Shown piece by piece: positions 7,938-17,481 of a stretch of DNA of 55,754 nt. Source of the DNA: an uncultured bacterium (GTDB lineage: Bacteria > Bacillota > Clostridia > Oscillospirales > Oscillospiraceae); NCBI GenBank assembly GCA_945873205.1, contig CAMCCC010000012.1, positions 1 through 55,754 on the forward strand. Direction: 5' to 3'. The notes below the pieces were generated by a model. That model did not search any database, was not told where the DNA came from, and saw only the letters and a list, made by a program, of their open reading frames with translations. The translations under genes and the position numbers were made by a program. The stretch's first letter is position 1. Each line of letters starts with the position of its first letter.

Positions 7938-9026
7938 TCACAGCTTGTAGTAATCCTTGTACCAGCGTACGAACTTCCGCAGCCCCTCCCGCAGCGGGGT
8001 GTGGGGCCTGAAGCCGAAGTCCCGCTCCAGGGGCTCCGTGTCCGCGTAGGTGATGGGCACATCGCCGGGCTGCATGGGCACCAGTTCCTTGTGCCCATCA
8101 AAGTCGTAATCTGCCGGCAGCACCCCGGCGTCCACCAGCTCCTCCTGCAATATGGTGACGAAGTCCAGCAGATTTTCCGGGTGGCTGTTGCCGATGTTGT
8201 ACACCATGTAGGGGGCTACCGGCAGTCCGTCCTCCCCGGTCTGGCACTCCGGGGAGCGCTGCATGATGCGGATGACCCCCTCCACAATGTCGTCGATGTA
8301 GGTGAAGTCCCGCTGGCAGTTGCCGTAGTTGAAGATTTTGATAGTCTGCCCGGCCCGCAGCTTGTCGGTAAAGCCGTAGTAGGCCATGTCCGGCCGGCCG
8401 GCGGGGCCGTAAACCGTGAAGAAGCGCAGGCCGGTGCTGGGAATGTCATAAAGCTTGGCATAGGCATGGGCCAGCAGCTCGTCCGACTTCTTGGTGGCCG
8501 CATAGAGGCTGATGGGGTTGTCCACCTTATCGTCGGTGGAATAGGGCACCTTCTTGTTGTTGCCGTAGACCGAGGAGCTGGAAGCATAGACCAGATGCTC
8601 CACGCCCCTCTCCCCGCCGTCATAGGAGTGGCGGCAGGCCTCCAGAATATTATAAAAGCCGATCAGGTTGGATTCAATATAAACCCCGGGGTTTTCAATG
8701 GAGTAGCGCACCCCGGCCTGAGCCGCCAGATTCACCACCACGGAGGGCTTGTAATCGGCAAACAGCTTGTCAATCAGCGGCTTCTCTGCCATGTTGCCCC
8801 GGATAAAGCTGAGGCGGCAGCCCTTGGCTTCCCGCTCTCTGGCCACCTTCTCCAGCTTTTCCAGCCGGTACTCCTTCAGGCTGACCTCGTAGTAATCATT
8901 CATGCTGTCGATGCCCACCACATGGATGCCCTCAAACTTTCTCAGCAGCTCCTCACTGAGAAAGCTGCCGATAAAGCCGGCGGCGCCGGTGACCAGAACG
9001 GTCTTGTTATTCAGTGAAATAATCAT
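7938..9026 (-). CDS. NAD-dependent epimerase, UDP-glucuronate 4-epimerase type
   Basis: A 362-residue extended SDR with TGAAGFIGS (13-21) and the catalytic Tyr175-xxx-Lys179 (YAATKK). The SMNDYY segment after the first beta strands and the RFFTVYGPAGRPDMA block match UDP-glucuronate epimerases (CapI/LpsL type) better than GalE. It would convert the Ugd product UDP-GlcA to UDP-GalA. It lies in the polysaccharide operon, 3 nt after the flippase stop codon, with GAAGGG as ribosome binding site. Confidence 0.85.
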   Translation of the reverse strand: MIISLNNKTVLVTGAAGFIGSFLSEELLRKFEGIHVVGIDSMNDYYEVSLKEYRLEKLEKVAREREAKGCRLSFIRGNMAEKPLIDKLFADYKPSVVVNLAAQAGVRYSIENPGVYIESNLIGFYNILEACRHSYDGGERGVEHLVYASSSSVYGNNKKVPYSTDDKVDNPISLYAATKKSDELLAHAYAKLYDIPSTGLRFFTVYGPAGRPDMAYYGFTDKLRAGQTIKIFNYGNCQRDFTYIDDIVEGVIRIMQRSPECQTGEDGLPVAPYMVYNIGNSHPENLLDFVTILQEELVDAGVLPADYDFDGHKELVPMQPGDVPITYADTEPLERDFGFRPHTPLREGLRKFVRWYKDYYKL

Positions 9027-9029
9027 TGT

Positions 9030-10469
9030 TCAGCCCTTCTTCATTTGTTTCAAGTGATCCAGAATATACAGGAAGCTTTCGACCTTCATCAGCCGGCATA
9101 GAATTATGTAAACTATCACACCGGTTGCGATCTGAACGACCAGCTTCAGGAACAGGGGCATGGTCAGCAACCCCACAGTCCAAACGGCCGCGCCCATGAC
9201 AACCGAGGCCAGGATTGTTTTCCAAATATCCTTAAACTGAGCCATGACGCCGTAGCCCAGAAGCCGTCCGCAGGGGATGGCACAGATCACTGTGTCCAGC
9301 CAGGCGCTGAGGACATAGCTGTAAGCCATGGCCAGGGCGGAATCAAAGCAGAGCACTGTGATAACCAGCACAGCCAGCATAATCACCCGGCGTATAAACT
9401 CCAGCTTCATATAGATATCGCTGCGGCCCATAGCCTTGATGGCCACCAGATTCGGCGCGGCCAGGGCACTGGCAGCATGGCCGATGCACAGCACTTCCAT
9501 AAATACCACACTGGGCAGCCATTTTTCCGTCAGCAGCAAGCGGATAAAGGTGTCAGACACTGCCGAAAGGCCGATCATCGCCGGGGTAATAATGAAAGCG
9601 CTCAGGGTCAATGAACGATGCAGAATTCCTCGCAGTACACCTTTGTCATCCTGCGCCTTAGCCAGCACCGGGAACATCACTGACTGGACCGAGCTGTCAA
9701 TGGCAGAGCTAACGACAAAAGGGATTTGATTGCCCCGGTCATAATAGCCCAAAGCCTCCGTGGAAAACCGCTTGCCGATAATCAGGGAACGCAGGTCGGC
9801 ATACAGGGAGCAAAGCAGCGAGGAAACCAGCATTTTCCAGCCGAAACCATAGAGCGCCCTGGCCCGGGCAACGGAGAAGGTAAGCCGGGGAAACCAGCGC
9901 ACCGCCACAAACATGGCAATGCAGTTGACCAGGGTATGGGAGAAGTAATAGACCACCAGGGTCCAGATTCCTGCCCCGGCAAAGGCCAGCGCCACCGCCA
10001 GCGCGCCTGAGACGCAGGTGGCCGTCAGGCTGCAATACAGAATCTGCTTAAAGCGCATCTCCCGCTGCATCCGCGCCGTCAGGATCGAGGCATAGGAACT
10101 GAAAAACACGGAGAAGATATACACCCGCAGGGGTAGCAGCATTTCCGGGCTTTTGTAATAATTTGCCAGCAGCGGCGCCCCGGCAAAAACCGCCGACGCA
10201 ATCACCACCGACATGGCCATGCAGATATAGAACACCGTGGAATAATCCCTGTCATCCACATCCTTGTTCTGCACCAGGGCAGTTCCCAGTCCGCCCTCGA
10301 TGATGCTCTGGCTCAAATTGATGACCACGGTGATCAGGGCGATCTGGCCGAAAACCTCCGGGGAGAGCATCCGGGCCAGCAGGATGCTGATGATAAAGCC
10401 CAGCCCTTTTACGGAGAAGCGCTCCACGGTTTTAAAGATCAGCGATTTTATAATTGTGCCTTTGTTCAT
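9030..10469 (-). CDS. Wzx-type polysaccharide flippase (MOP superfamily)
   Basis: A 479-residue multi-spanning membrane protein of the Polysacc_synt_3/WzxC type. It opens with TVERFSVKGLGFIISILLARMLSPEVFG and has about 12-14 hydrophobic segments, including the GLGTALVQNKDV loop characteristic of the family. It would flip the undecaprenyl-linked repeat unit across the membrane. Its first 4 nt overlap the preceding glycosyltransferase gene (ATGA). Confidence 0.9.
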   Translation of the reverse strand: MNKGTIIKSLIFKTVERFSVKGLGFIISILLARMLSPEVFGQIALITVVINLSQSIIEGGLGTALVQNKDVDDRDYSTVFYICMAMSVVIASAVFAGAPLLANYYKSPEMLLPLRVYIFSVFFSSYASILTARMQREMRFKQILYCSLTATCVSGALAVALAFAGAGIWTLVVYYFSHTLVNCIAMFVAVRWFPRLTFSVARARALYGFGWKMLVSSLLCSLYADLRSLIIGKRFSTEALGYYDRGNQIPFVVSSAIDSSVQSVMFPVLAKAQDDKGVLRGILHRSLTLSAFIITPAMIGLSAVSDTFIRLLLTEKWLPSVVFMEVLCIGHAASALAAPNLVAIKAMGRSDIYMKLEFIRRVIMLAVLVITVLCFDSALAMAYSYVLSAWLDTVICAIPCGRLLGYGVMAQFKDIWKTILASVVMGAAVWTVGLLTMPLFLKLVVQIATGVIVYIILCRLMKVESFLYILDHLKQMKKG

Positions 10470-11575
10470 TTGCTTTTCCTTTTTTCAATCACGCTGAGAA
10501 TGTAGTCCCGGTACTGGCCGCAAATTTCCTTTCTCCCATGGGTCTGGCGAATCTCCAGCGCTCCCCGGGAGAGTTTTTCCGCCAGCACTGGGTCATCAGC
10601 AATCCGCCCCATGGCAGCGGCAATGGCAGCCACATCATCCACCGGCACCAGCAGACCGCTCTCGCCGTCCCGGATCAGCTCCGCCGGGCCGAAATCACAA
10701 TCCGTACAGACACAGGGCAGGCCGCAGGCCATGGCCTCGATCAGGGCGTTGGGCATCCCCTCGAAGCGGCTGGTCATGACGAACAGGCCCATATCCTTGA
10801 TCTCATGGATCACATGGGGCAGATTGCCGTGGAATATAACGCTGTCCGTCAGACCCAGCGCTTCCGCCTGGGCGCGGATCGCCGCCTCGCTGCTGCCGCT
10901 GCCATAGATATGTAGCACATGCTCCGGGTGCTTCTTTCGGAATAGTGCGAAAGCGTCCAGCATCACATCATAAGCCTTCTGGTCATTGTCCAGCCGGCCC
11001 ACCGCGCAGATCGCCTTGTGATTCCGCTGGGAAAAAGCAGTCACATTCTCTGGGATATCCTCGGAGAACAGGCCGTTGTGGATCACCGTGCCCCGCTGCC
11101 GCATTTCCGGCGGGAACAGCAAGCTCACCCGCTCTGTCTGGAAGATAAAGCCGTCCGCTTTCTTCAGCAGCCGTCGCTCCATCCTGGTGGCGGCGCTTTC
11201 CGCACGGAAAGCCGGGTTTGCCCGCTCAGAGCAGATCAGAGCCGGCCCACCGTGCGCTCTGGCCAGTTGCATCCGCATGGCAATCTTGGTGGAAAAAGCC
11301 AGCACCGCGTCCGGTTTTTCCTCCTTCATCCAGGTCCGCAGCTTCCTTTCGGTGGAGAGGAAACGTCTGGCGGATTCCAGCTTGTTGGCGGAATCTCCGG
11401 CTACGTTCAGCCCCACTACTCTGACGCCGGGGTCCAGCTCATAGTCAGTGCTGCCGCTGTCCAGGGTCAGGATCGTCACTTCATCCTCCAGACCGGCGCA
11501 GTAAGCAGCCAGGCAGGAAATGACCCGCTGGGCGCCGCCCCGCTGCATATTGCCGTATAGAAAAACGATCTTCAT
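10466..11575 (-). CDS. Glycosyltransferase family 4
   Basis: A 369-residue GT-B enzyme. The N-terminal acceptor domain starts with the GGAQRV motif. The C-terminal donor-binding domain has AVGRLDNDQKAYDVML and the E-x7-E motif EGMPNALIEAMACGLPCV, which binds nucleotide-sugar phosphate. Expected to add one sugar to the lipid-linked repeat unit on the cytoplasmic face. It lies 4 nt after the TupA-like gene stop. Linkage and sugar are not predictable from sequence. Confidence 0.88.
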   Translation of the reverse strand: MKIVFLYGNMQRGGAQRVISCLAAYCAGLEDEVTILTLDSGSTDYELDPGVRVVGLNVAGDSANKLESARRFLSTERKLRTWMKEEKPDAVLAFSTKIAMRMQLARAHGGPALICSERANPAFRAESAATRMERRLLKKADGFIFQTERVSLLFPPEMRQRGTVIHNGLFSEDIPENVTAFSQRNHKAICAVGRLDNDQKAYDVMLDAFALFRKKHPEHVLHIYGSGSSEAAIRAQAEALGLTDSVIFHGNLPHVIHEIKDMGLFVMTSRFEGMPNALIEAMACGLPCVCTDCDFGPAELIRDGESGLLVPVDDVAAIAAAMGRIADDPVLAEKLSRGALEIRQTHGRKEICGQYRDYILSVIEKRKSK

Positions 11576-11579
11576 CGAT

Positions 11580-12506
11580 TCATTCCTTTTCCGGCAGCTT
11601 CAGCCAACTGCCGATTTTTTCATCCCATTCCGGAGGGTCAAACTTTGCCATTCCACTGCTGTCATAGAAGGTCAGTTCACCGAAATACACCTTGCCGTTG
11701 ATGTCATAGAGGTCTACCCGCAGGTGCGCCATCTCCGCCGACAGGATCTCCGCCAGATGTTTCATCTGGTCAAAGGTTTCGGGCTTTGGTATCGGTTCTT
11801 CTGCGTGAGGCCCGCTGTTATAAAAGGGCAGTATGTTGTAATCCATGTCAAAGTAGGTATATTTTGTGGGCACATCCTCCGCTGCCCGGTCAGTGGTTAT
11901 CAGCAGGAACTGCGGCTTTCCATTGAAGCAGTACCACTTATAGTCCTTCAACTCCACGCCGCTTTCGTCCACCATGTATTTTTCCGCAAAGATACAGGGA
12001 GAAACGTCCTTATAGGGCCACTCCCGGCTGCTCATGTAGTAATTTGCTTTCAAGTGCTGATCCAGTTTTTGTTTTACGTCCTCCCGGTCCAGGCTGCTTT
12101 TGTCCCGGCAGATAACGAGCCCCCCGCTGTCGTGGTTGCATTTCAGCACAAACTGCTCCGGTAAAGCGTCAAAATCGATTTCCTTCACGCTGTTCCAGGG
12201 TCCGCCCACCAGAGGAATCAGATACTCTTCGCCGATCTTATCCGCGATGTACTGCCGTACTGCGTACTTGTCCACCATCCGGGTATACTCCGGCTTGCGG
12301 TCATAGAGCTTCAGCCACTGGAGTTTTTCGCTGAAGGTTCTGGGGTTTTCCAGATTCAGCGGGTAACCCATTATGGCGCGGAAGGCCAGCTTCAGATAAC
12401 GCTTGTCATCCATCCAGTCCAGCAGATGCCGGTTGTCAAAGAACTTGAAGATTCTCTCCCGGCTGGTGAGAAAATCCAGCACGTCTTTCATCCCTCTGTA
12501 TTGCAT
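11580..12506 (-). CDS. TupA-like ATP-grasp protein (copy 1)
   Basis: A 308-residue member of the ATPgrasp_TupA family, named after TupA of teichuronopeptide synthesis. Family blocks are FSEKLQWLKLYDRKP, VDKYAVRQYIADKIGEEYLIPL, FVLKCNHDSGG (ATP-grasp core) and the C-terminal HLRVDLYDINGKVYFGELTFYDSSGM. ATP-grasp enzymes join a carboxylate to an amine, so ligation of an amino acid to a uronic acid is the natural inference here. AAGGAAGGA is placed for ATG 12506; the GTG at 12530 is upstream of that site. The next gene upstream is a closely related paralog. Confidence 0.82.
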   Translation of the reverse strand: MQYRGMKDVLDFLTSRERIFKFFDNRHLLDWMDDKRYLKLAFRAIMGYPLNLENPRTFSEKLQWLKLYDRKPEYTRMVDKYAVRQYIADKIGEEYLIPLVGGPWNSVKEIDFDALPEQFVLKCNHDSGGLVICRDKSSLDREDVKQKLDQHLKANYYMSSREWPYKDVSPCIFAEKYMVDESGVELKDYKWYCFNGKPQFLLITTDRAAEDVPTKYTYFDMDYNILPFYNSGPHAEEPIPKPETFDQMKHLAEILSAEMAHLRVDLYDINGKVYFGELTFYDSSGMAKFDPPEWDEKIGSWLKLPEKE

Positions 12507-12547
12507 AAACCGTTCCTTCCTTCTCTGCACAGTAGGCCTGTCATGCC

Positions 12548-13459
12548 TTATCTATCCGGCAGCGTCAGCCAGCTTCCGATTGTTTTATCCCACTCCGGGG
12601 GATCATATTTCTCCATTCCGCTGCTGTCATATAGCGTTAATTCCCCAAAAAAGATTTTATCACCGGCCTCATAAAGATCCACCCGAATATGGGGAAAACC
12701 CTGTCCTAGCTTTTCTGCAATTGCTTTCATCTGGGCGAAGCTCTTCGGTTTTTTGGGAAGCTCCGTCGAATGCGGCCCGCTGTTATAGAAGGGCAGCGCT
12801 GTATAATCCATATCAAAATAATTGAATTTTGTCAATTCACCCTCGTTGTTTCGGTCTTCGGTGATCAGCAGAAATTTAGTTTCACCATCAAAACAGTACC
12901 ACTTATAGTCGCTTAAGTCTGTCCCGTGATTTCCCATATACTGCTCCGCAATAATACAGGGCTCCACATTTTTATAGGGCCATTCCCGGTTGGCGTAATA
13001 GTAGTTAACACGCAAACGCTTGTTGAGCTTTCTTTTTGCGGCTTCCACATCCAGCTTGCTCTTGTCCTTGCAGACGATTACCCCGCCGCTGTCGTGGTTG
13101 CATTTCAGGACAAACTGCTCTGGCAGAGCATCAAAATCGATCTCATCGGCGTTCTTCCAGGGTCCGCCCACCAGGGGGATCAGGTACTCTTCACCGATTT
13201 TATCCGCAATATACTGCCGCACGGCGTATTTATCCACCAGTTGGGTATACAGGGGCTTGCGGTCATAAAGCTTCAGCCATTGCAGCTTTTCATTGAAGGT
13301 CTGCGGATTCTTCAGGTCCGGCCAATAGCCCATGGATAGTTTATACTTGATTTTAATATATAGTTCATCCGGCATCCAATTCAAAAGTCCCTTGCTGCCC
13401 AGCATAGAAAACAATCTTTTGGGGTTCTTCATCAAGTATTTAACCGTTTCCAAGTTCAA
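12548..13459 (-). CDS. TupA-like ATP-grasp protein (copy 2)
   Basis: A 303-residue paralog of the protein at 11580-12506, matching it nearly residue for residue through the core (LYDRKP, VDKYAVRQYIADKIGEEYLI, LKCNHDSGG, DYKWYCF, LPFYNSGPH, YDSSGM). They differ most in the first 45 residues and in the 170-230 region. The start is TTG 13459 with GGGAG upstream; the next ATG has no ribosome binding site. Its wobble use is more AT-rich than in neighbouring genes, so either copy may have been acquired. Likely an amide-forming ligase with different amino acid or acceptor choice. Confidence 0.82.
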   Translation of the reverse strand: MNLETVKYLMKNPKRLFSMLGSKGLLNWMPDELYIKIKYKLSMGYWPDLKNPQTFNEKLQWLKLYDRKPLYTQLVDKYAVRQYIADKIGEEYLIPLVGGPWKNADEIDFDALPEQFVLKCNHDSGGVIVCKDKSKLDVEAAKRKLNKRLRVNYYYANREWPYKNVEPCIIAEQYMGNHGTDLSDYKWYCFDGETKFLLITEDRNNEGELTKFNYFDMDYTALPFYNSGPHSTELPKKPKSFAQMKAIAEKLGQGFPHIRVDLYEAGDKIFFGELTLYDSSGMEKYDPPEWDKTIGSWLTLPDR

Positions 13460-13474
13460 AGTTAAACAACTCCC

Positions 13475-14557
13475 TTATCCTATGACCTGCTCCACATAAT
13501 CCCGCCAATGTTCAAAAATCGCCTCGGGGCGGAAGGCTTCGGCCCTCTCCCCGGCGGCAGCGGCCAGGGTGCGGCGTTTCTTTTCATCCTTTAAAAGTTC
13601 CAGCATGGCGGCGCTGAGGGCTTCTTCCGCCCCCACCGGCACCAGCATGCCGTTGACGCCGTTTTCAATCACCGCCTCCGGCCCGCCGCAGGGGCAGGCG
13701 GTGGAGACGCAGCAGCGCCCGGCGGCCATGGCCTCCAGCAGGGCGTTGGGCATCCCCTCAAAGTCCGAGGGCAGCACGAACAGCCTGCACCCGGCCAGGG
13801 CAGCTGGCATTTCGTTGCTGGCGCCCATGAGACGGATTCGCCCTTCCATACCCATCCCGGCTATCAGGGCTTCTAATTCCGGCCGCAGCTCCCCCTCGCC
13901 GTAGATGCGCAGTTCCTCCTCCACATCCTTTGCAATGGCGGCAAAGGCGCGGATCAGCAGGGCCTGGTTCTTCTGGGCGGTCAGCCGCCCGGCGGTCATT
14001 ACATAGCCGTTTTCTCCCGCGTCTTTGACCTGGAAAAACCGCTCATCCACCTGATTCATGATGATTTTGGATCGCTTTTGCAGCCGCTTTGGAAACCATT
14101 TTTGGGCCTGCTCCGTTTGAAAGACGCAGCCGTCGGCCAGGGGCAGCAGCCACCTGCCGATGATGCGGCCCAGCCGGCCGCCATACTCCCGCTCCGGGTC
14201 GTTGCGGACGGAGACGATGGTCTTTACCGGCAGGAAGCGGCTGGCGATCACCGCCCGGAAATTGGGCTCCGCCATGAAGGAGATCAGCGCCGCAGGGCGA
14301 ACCTCTTTCAGCAGCCGCCGCAGGGCCTTGATCCGGCTCAGATTCCGCTTCAACCGGGACTGGGGGATCTGCTCCTGCTCGATGGACAGGCGCTCCACCC
14401 CTTCCGGCACCGGGTACTCCCACGCGTCCACAAAGCTGGTCACCACCACCGCGCGGTAGCCGCAGGCGGCGAAGCGCTTGGCCAGCTGCAAAAGCACCCG
14501 CTCGGCCCCGCCGTCATGGATGGCGTTGATATAGAACATCAGTGTCTTGTTTTCCAT
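13475..14557 (-). CDS. Glycosyltransferase family 4
   Basis: A 360-residue GT-B glycosyltransferase. The N-terminus carries GGAERVLLQLAKRF. The donor domain has TAGRLTAQKNQALLIRAF and EGMPNALLEAMAAGRCCVST (E-x7-E). Its ATG directly follows the stop codon of the DUF2334 gene with no gap, so the two are translationally coupled. It resembles the GT4 at 10466 in the acceptor half (FQTE motif after a phosphate-binding loop). Sugar specificity unknown. Confidence 0.87.
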   Translation of the reverse strand: MENKTLMFYINAIHDGGAERVLLQLAKRFAACGYRAVVVTSFVDAWEYPVPEGVERLSIEQEQIPQSRLKRNLSRIKALRRLLKEVRPAALISFMAEPNFRAVIASRFLPVKTIVSVRNDPEREYGGRLGRIIGRWLLPLADGCVFQTEQAQKWFPKRLQKRSKIIMNQVDERFFQVKDAGENGYVMTAGRLTAQKNQALLIRAFAAIAKDVEEELRIYGEGELRPELEALIAGMGMEGRIRLMGASNEMPAALAGCRLFVLPSDFEGMPNALLEAMAAGRCCVSTACPCGGPEAVIENGVNGMLVPVGAEEALSAAMLELLKDEKKRRTLAAAAGERAEAFRPEAIFEHWRDYVEQVIG

Positions 14558-15292
14558 TTACTTTCCCTTGATCTTTTTTCGCAGGCTCCGCAGGCCAAAG
14601 TAGGCCCGGCGCAGCAGCCTGTCCTCCAGGTTCTCCTCCCGGTCGCTCTGCCCCAGGGGGAAGGGGACGAACTCCCCTTCGTGGACCCGGAGGAAGGCTT
14701 CCAGGTCCCGGAAGCCCTTCTCATCCAGTTCATTGGGATGGTAGCAGAAGGTCACGGTGTCAAAGGGCAGCTTCCGTGCCCGGCCGGTCTGCTGGGGCAC
14801 AAAGGTAAAGCCGTCCTTGCAGTAAGGGGCGTTTGCCACCGTGTCGCTGATGAGGCGGATGCTGCTGCACTCCCGCAGGGCAATCAGGGTGTTTGCATCA
14901 AAGGTGTGGGAGGGGGCAAAGAACACTTTGGGCTCAATCCCCTGCTCCCGGAGCTTTTCCACCCCGTCGCTTATTTTCTTCTTTTGTTCTTCCAGGGACA
15001 GGCCCGCGAATTCCGACCGGGGGTTCACCGGGTTCAAGCCGCCGCTGGCACTGGCATACACATGGTCACAGCCGTGCAGCGCCATGCACCAGCCTCTTGC
15101 CTGCCAGGCCCGGGCCCGGTCCCAGAAGTTCTCGTCCTCCGGGTACTGGTCCATCATGGGGTCCTTGCAGGCGGGGATGATGCCCACCAGGGGCTTGACG
15201 CCGTAGGCCGTCAGCAGTTCTTCCATCCGCTGCCAGCGCTTCCGGTCATGCCGGGGACAGGCGTCGTCCAGCCGCATGATGTATTTGCTCAT
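14558..15292 (-). CDS. DUF2334 polysaccharide deacetylase-like protein
   Basis: A 244-residue protein of the DUF2334 family, a branch of the NodB-like carbohydrate esterases. Metal and catalytic motifs are LDDACP (near residue 8), HGCDH (about 73-77), APSHTFD and FCYHPNEL. Such enzymes remove N-acetyl groups from amino sugars. It lacks a signal peptide, so it would act on a cytoplasmic lipid-linked intermediate. Its start overlaps the upstream gene by 4 nt. Confidence 0.8.
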   Translation of the reverse strand: MSKYIMRLDDACPRHDRKRWQRMEELLTAYGVKPLVGIIPACKDPMMDQYPEDENFWDRARAWQARGWCMALHGCDHVYASASGGLNPVNPRSEFAGLSLEEQKKKISDGVEKLREQGIEPKVFFAPSHTFDANTLIALRECSSIRLISDTVANAPYCKDGFTFVPQQTGRARKLPFDTVTFCYHPNELDEKGFRDLEAFLRVHEGEFVPFPLGQSDREENLEDRLLRRAYFGLRSLRKKIKGK

Positions 15293-16392
15293 CTTCTCTC
15301 ACTCTCCTGCCAGAGTTTGTTGTACAGTCCGCTGAGCCGCTGCACACTCTCGCCAATTTCAAAACCGGCGGCAGCGATATTCTCGCGCACATCCTGCCGG
15401 GAGGCCGGTTCCGCCATGGCCCTGGCCCAGACCGCCGCGCTGTCAATGGGCAGGCGGTGCACCAGGGGGGACAAGTCCACATCATGGGTGATTTTGTCAG
15501 AGATCAGGCAGGGCAGGCCGGCGGCTTGGGCCTCCACCACGGTGACCGGCAGCCCCTCCCACTTTGAAGGGAAGGCCAGCAGATCCATGGCCTGCATCAG
15601 CTCCGCCACGTCGCTGCGGTTGCCGGTGAGGACGACGGAATCCCCGATGCCCAGTTCCGCGATTTTCTTCTCAATTTCTTCCCGCAGCTCCCCGTCCCCC
15701 ACCAGCAGCAGCACGGAATCCGGCTGCTGTTCCTGGAGCTTGGCAAAGCTCTCCAGCAAAAAGCTGTGGTTCTTGGCCTCGTGGAAGCGGCCCACATGGC
15801 CCACCACCAGCTTGTTTTCTATTCCCAACCGCTGCCGGTATTCCCGGCGGACAGTCTCATGATAACGGAATTTCTCCACATCCACGGCGTTGGGCAGCAG
15901 GAAGAAGCGGTCGCCTTGGCAGGCCTTCTCCCCAAAGAGCCAGACCCCCGCTTCCCGGGTGCAGCTCATCAGCACATCGGCCTGACGCCGCAGGGGATAT
16001 TGCAAGCCCATCTTCACCAGCGCGGAAAAACCGCTGCCGTTGGAGGTGGAGTGGCTGTGGATAATGGTCTTGACTCCATGCTTTTTCGCCACCGGCAGAT
16101 ACAGGGAGGCGTAGCTGCGCACATGGGAGTGCAGCACCTTATATTCCGGGTGCTCCGTAAAGAAAACGTCCCAGGCCCGGCGCACCTCCCCCACGTTGCC
16201 GTGGAAGCCGGGCATAGTATAGATCCGGCCCCCCAGGGCCCGAACCTCATCAGCATAATCGTCCCGGTCCGGGTGATCCAGAACAAAGTCAAACTGAATC
16301 TGCTCCCGGTCCATGTGCCGGTACAGGTTCATCACCAGGGCCTGAGAGCCGCCCATTTCCAGGGCGCCGATCATATGGAGGATGCGAATCAT
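15289..16392 (-). CDS. Glycosyltransferase family 4, EpsF-like
   Basis: A 367-residue GT-B enzyme. The N-terminus MIRILHMIGALEMGGSQALV and the HSHVRSYASLYLPVAKK segment resemble EpsF-type glycosyltransferases. The donor domain has GHVGRFHEAKNHSFLLE and EGLPVTVVEAQAAGLPC (E-x7-E). It overlaps both neighbours by 4 nt (ATGA), so the central part of this operon is tightly coupled. Confidence 0.87.
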   Translation of the reverse strand: MIRILHMIGALEMGGSQALVMNLYRHMDREQIQFDFVLDHPDRDDYADEVRALGGRIYTMPGFHGNVGEVRRAWDVFFTEHPEYKVLHSHVRSYASLYLPVAKKHGVKTIIHSHSTSNGSGFSALVKMGLQYPLRRQADVLMSCTREAGVWLFGEKACQGDRFFLLPNAVDVEKFRYHETVRREYRQRLGIENKLVVGHVGRFHEAKNHSFLLESFAKLQEQQPDSVLLLVGDGELREEIEKKIAELGIGDSVVLTGNRSDVAELMQAMDLLAFPSKWEGLPVTVVEAQAAGLPCLISDKITHDVDLSPLVHRLPIDSAAVWARAMAEPASRQDVRENIAAAGFEIGESVQRLSGLYNKLWQESERR

Positions 16393-17480
16393 TCCCCGAT
16401 CTCCTTCATGTACCGGGCGATGACAATTTCCCGGTCAAATTCCCGGACCACCTTGTCGCGGCCCCGCAGACCCATCTGCCGCTTCTCCTCATAGCTGAGG
16501 CACAGGAAGCGCTGCACTTTCTCAATCAGGTTCTGGGCATTCCCCTTTTCAAAGAGGTAGCCGGTGACGCCGTCCTCCACCACATCCACGGAGCCGTTGA
16601 TGTTGGAGGCGATGCAGGGCCGGCCGGTGGCGGCGGCCTCCAGCAGCACATTGGGCACGCCCTCGCCCCCCAGAGAGGGCAGAATCAGGCAGTGGCATTT
16701 CCGCAGCAGGGGCTTCATATCGTCCTGAAAGCCCAGGTATTTCACCACGCCCAGGGCCTCATAATCGGCAATGCGCTTTTTATATTTTTCTTCCTCCACG
16801 AAGCCGGCAATATAGAAGCAGGTGTTGGGCAGCAGCTCCCGGATGACCCGGGCACACTCCAGATACTCGTCCATGCCCTTCACCGCCATGGCCCGGCCGG
16901 CAAAGAGGAAGCGGATTTCCCCGGTGTCCGGCAGTTCAGCCAGGGTGTTCTCCTGCAGATTCACCCCGGAGCCGGGCAGCAGCGCCCAGTTGTCCTTCAC
17001 CATACCGTGGCGGACGAAGTAGTCCTTGTCCCCGGTGTTCTGGAAAAACACCTTATAGCACTTGCGGATGGAGACCTTGTACAGCAGGCGCACCAGCTTG
17101 CTGAGGACAGACTCCTTCAAAAAGGTGGCCCCGGTGCCGGTGATATTGCAGACCTGTTTCAGGCCCAGGGCGTTGGAGGCCATGGTGCCGTAAATATTGG
17201 GTTTGATGGTGTAGCTGAAGATGATGTCCGGCTTCAGCTCCTGCACCATCTTTTTGTACTGCCCCACCAGCTTCAGGTCCTCTACCGGGTTCATGCCCCG
17301 GCGGGACATGGGGGTGTCGATCATGGTGCAGCCCAGGTCTTCAAAATACCGGTTCCGCTCATCATGGGGCGACGAAATGTACACCCGGTGCCCCGCGGCG
17401 CACATCCGGGCCACCAGCTCCCGGCGGAAGGCGTAGATGGTGATGTAATGATTGGAAAGGATGAGAATTTTTTTCGGCAT
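16389..17480 (-). CDS. Glycosyltransferase family 4
   Basis: A 363-residue GT-B enzyme. The acceptor domain holds MSRRGMNPVEDL and FSYTIKPNIYGTMAS, typical of PglA/WbpJ-like glycosyltransferases that act early on undecaprenyl-linked sugars. The donor domain has FAGRAMAVKGMDEYLE and GGEGVPNVLLEAAATGRPC. It lies next to the SDR and the priming transferase, so it plausibly adds the second sugar. One nucleotide separates it from the SDR gene. Confidence 0.87.
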   Translation of the reverse strand: MPKKILILSNHYITIYAFRRELVARMCAAGHRVYISSPHDERNRYFEDLGCTMIDTPMSRRGMNPVEDLKLVGQYKKMVQELKPDIIFSYTIKPNIYGTMASNALGLKQVCNITGTGATFLKESVLSKLVRLLYKVSIRKCYKVFFQNTGDKDYFVRHGMVKDNWALLPGSGVNLQENTLAELPDTGEIRFLFAGRAMAVKGMDEYLECARVIRELLPNTCFYIAGFVEEEKYKKRIADYEALGVVKYLGFQDDMKPLLRKCHCLILPSLGGEGVPNVLLEAAATGRPCIASNINGSVDVVEDGVTGYLFEKGNAQNLIEKVQRFLCLSYEEKRQMGLRGRDKVVREFDREIVIARYMKEIGE

Positions 17481-17481
17481 G

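Noticed and set aside
7923..7941. GTG 7941 as start of the hexapeptide transferase
   Set aside because: The ribosome binding site GGGAGAAGG lies downstream of it and serves ATG 7923.
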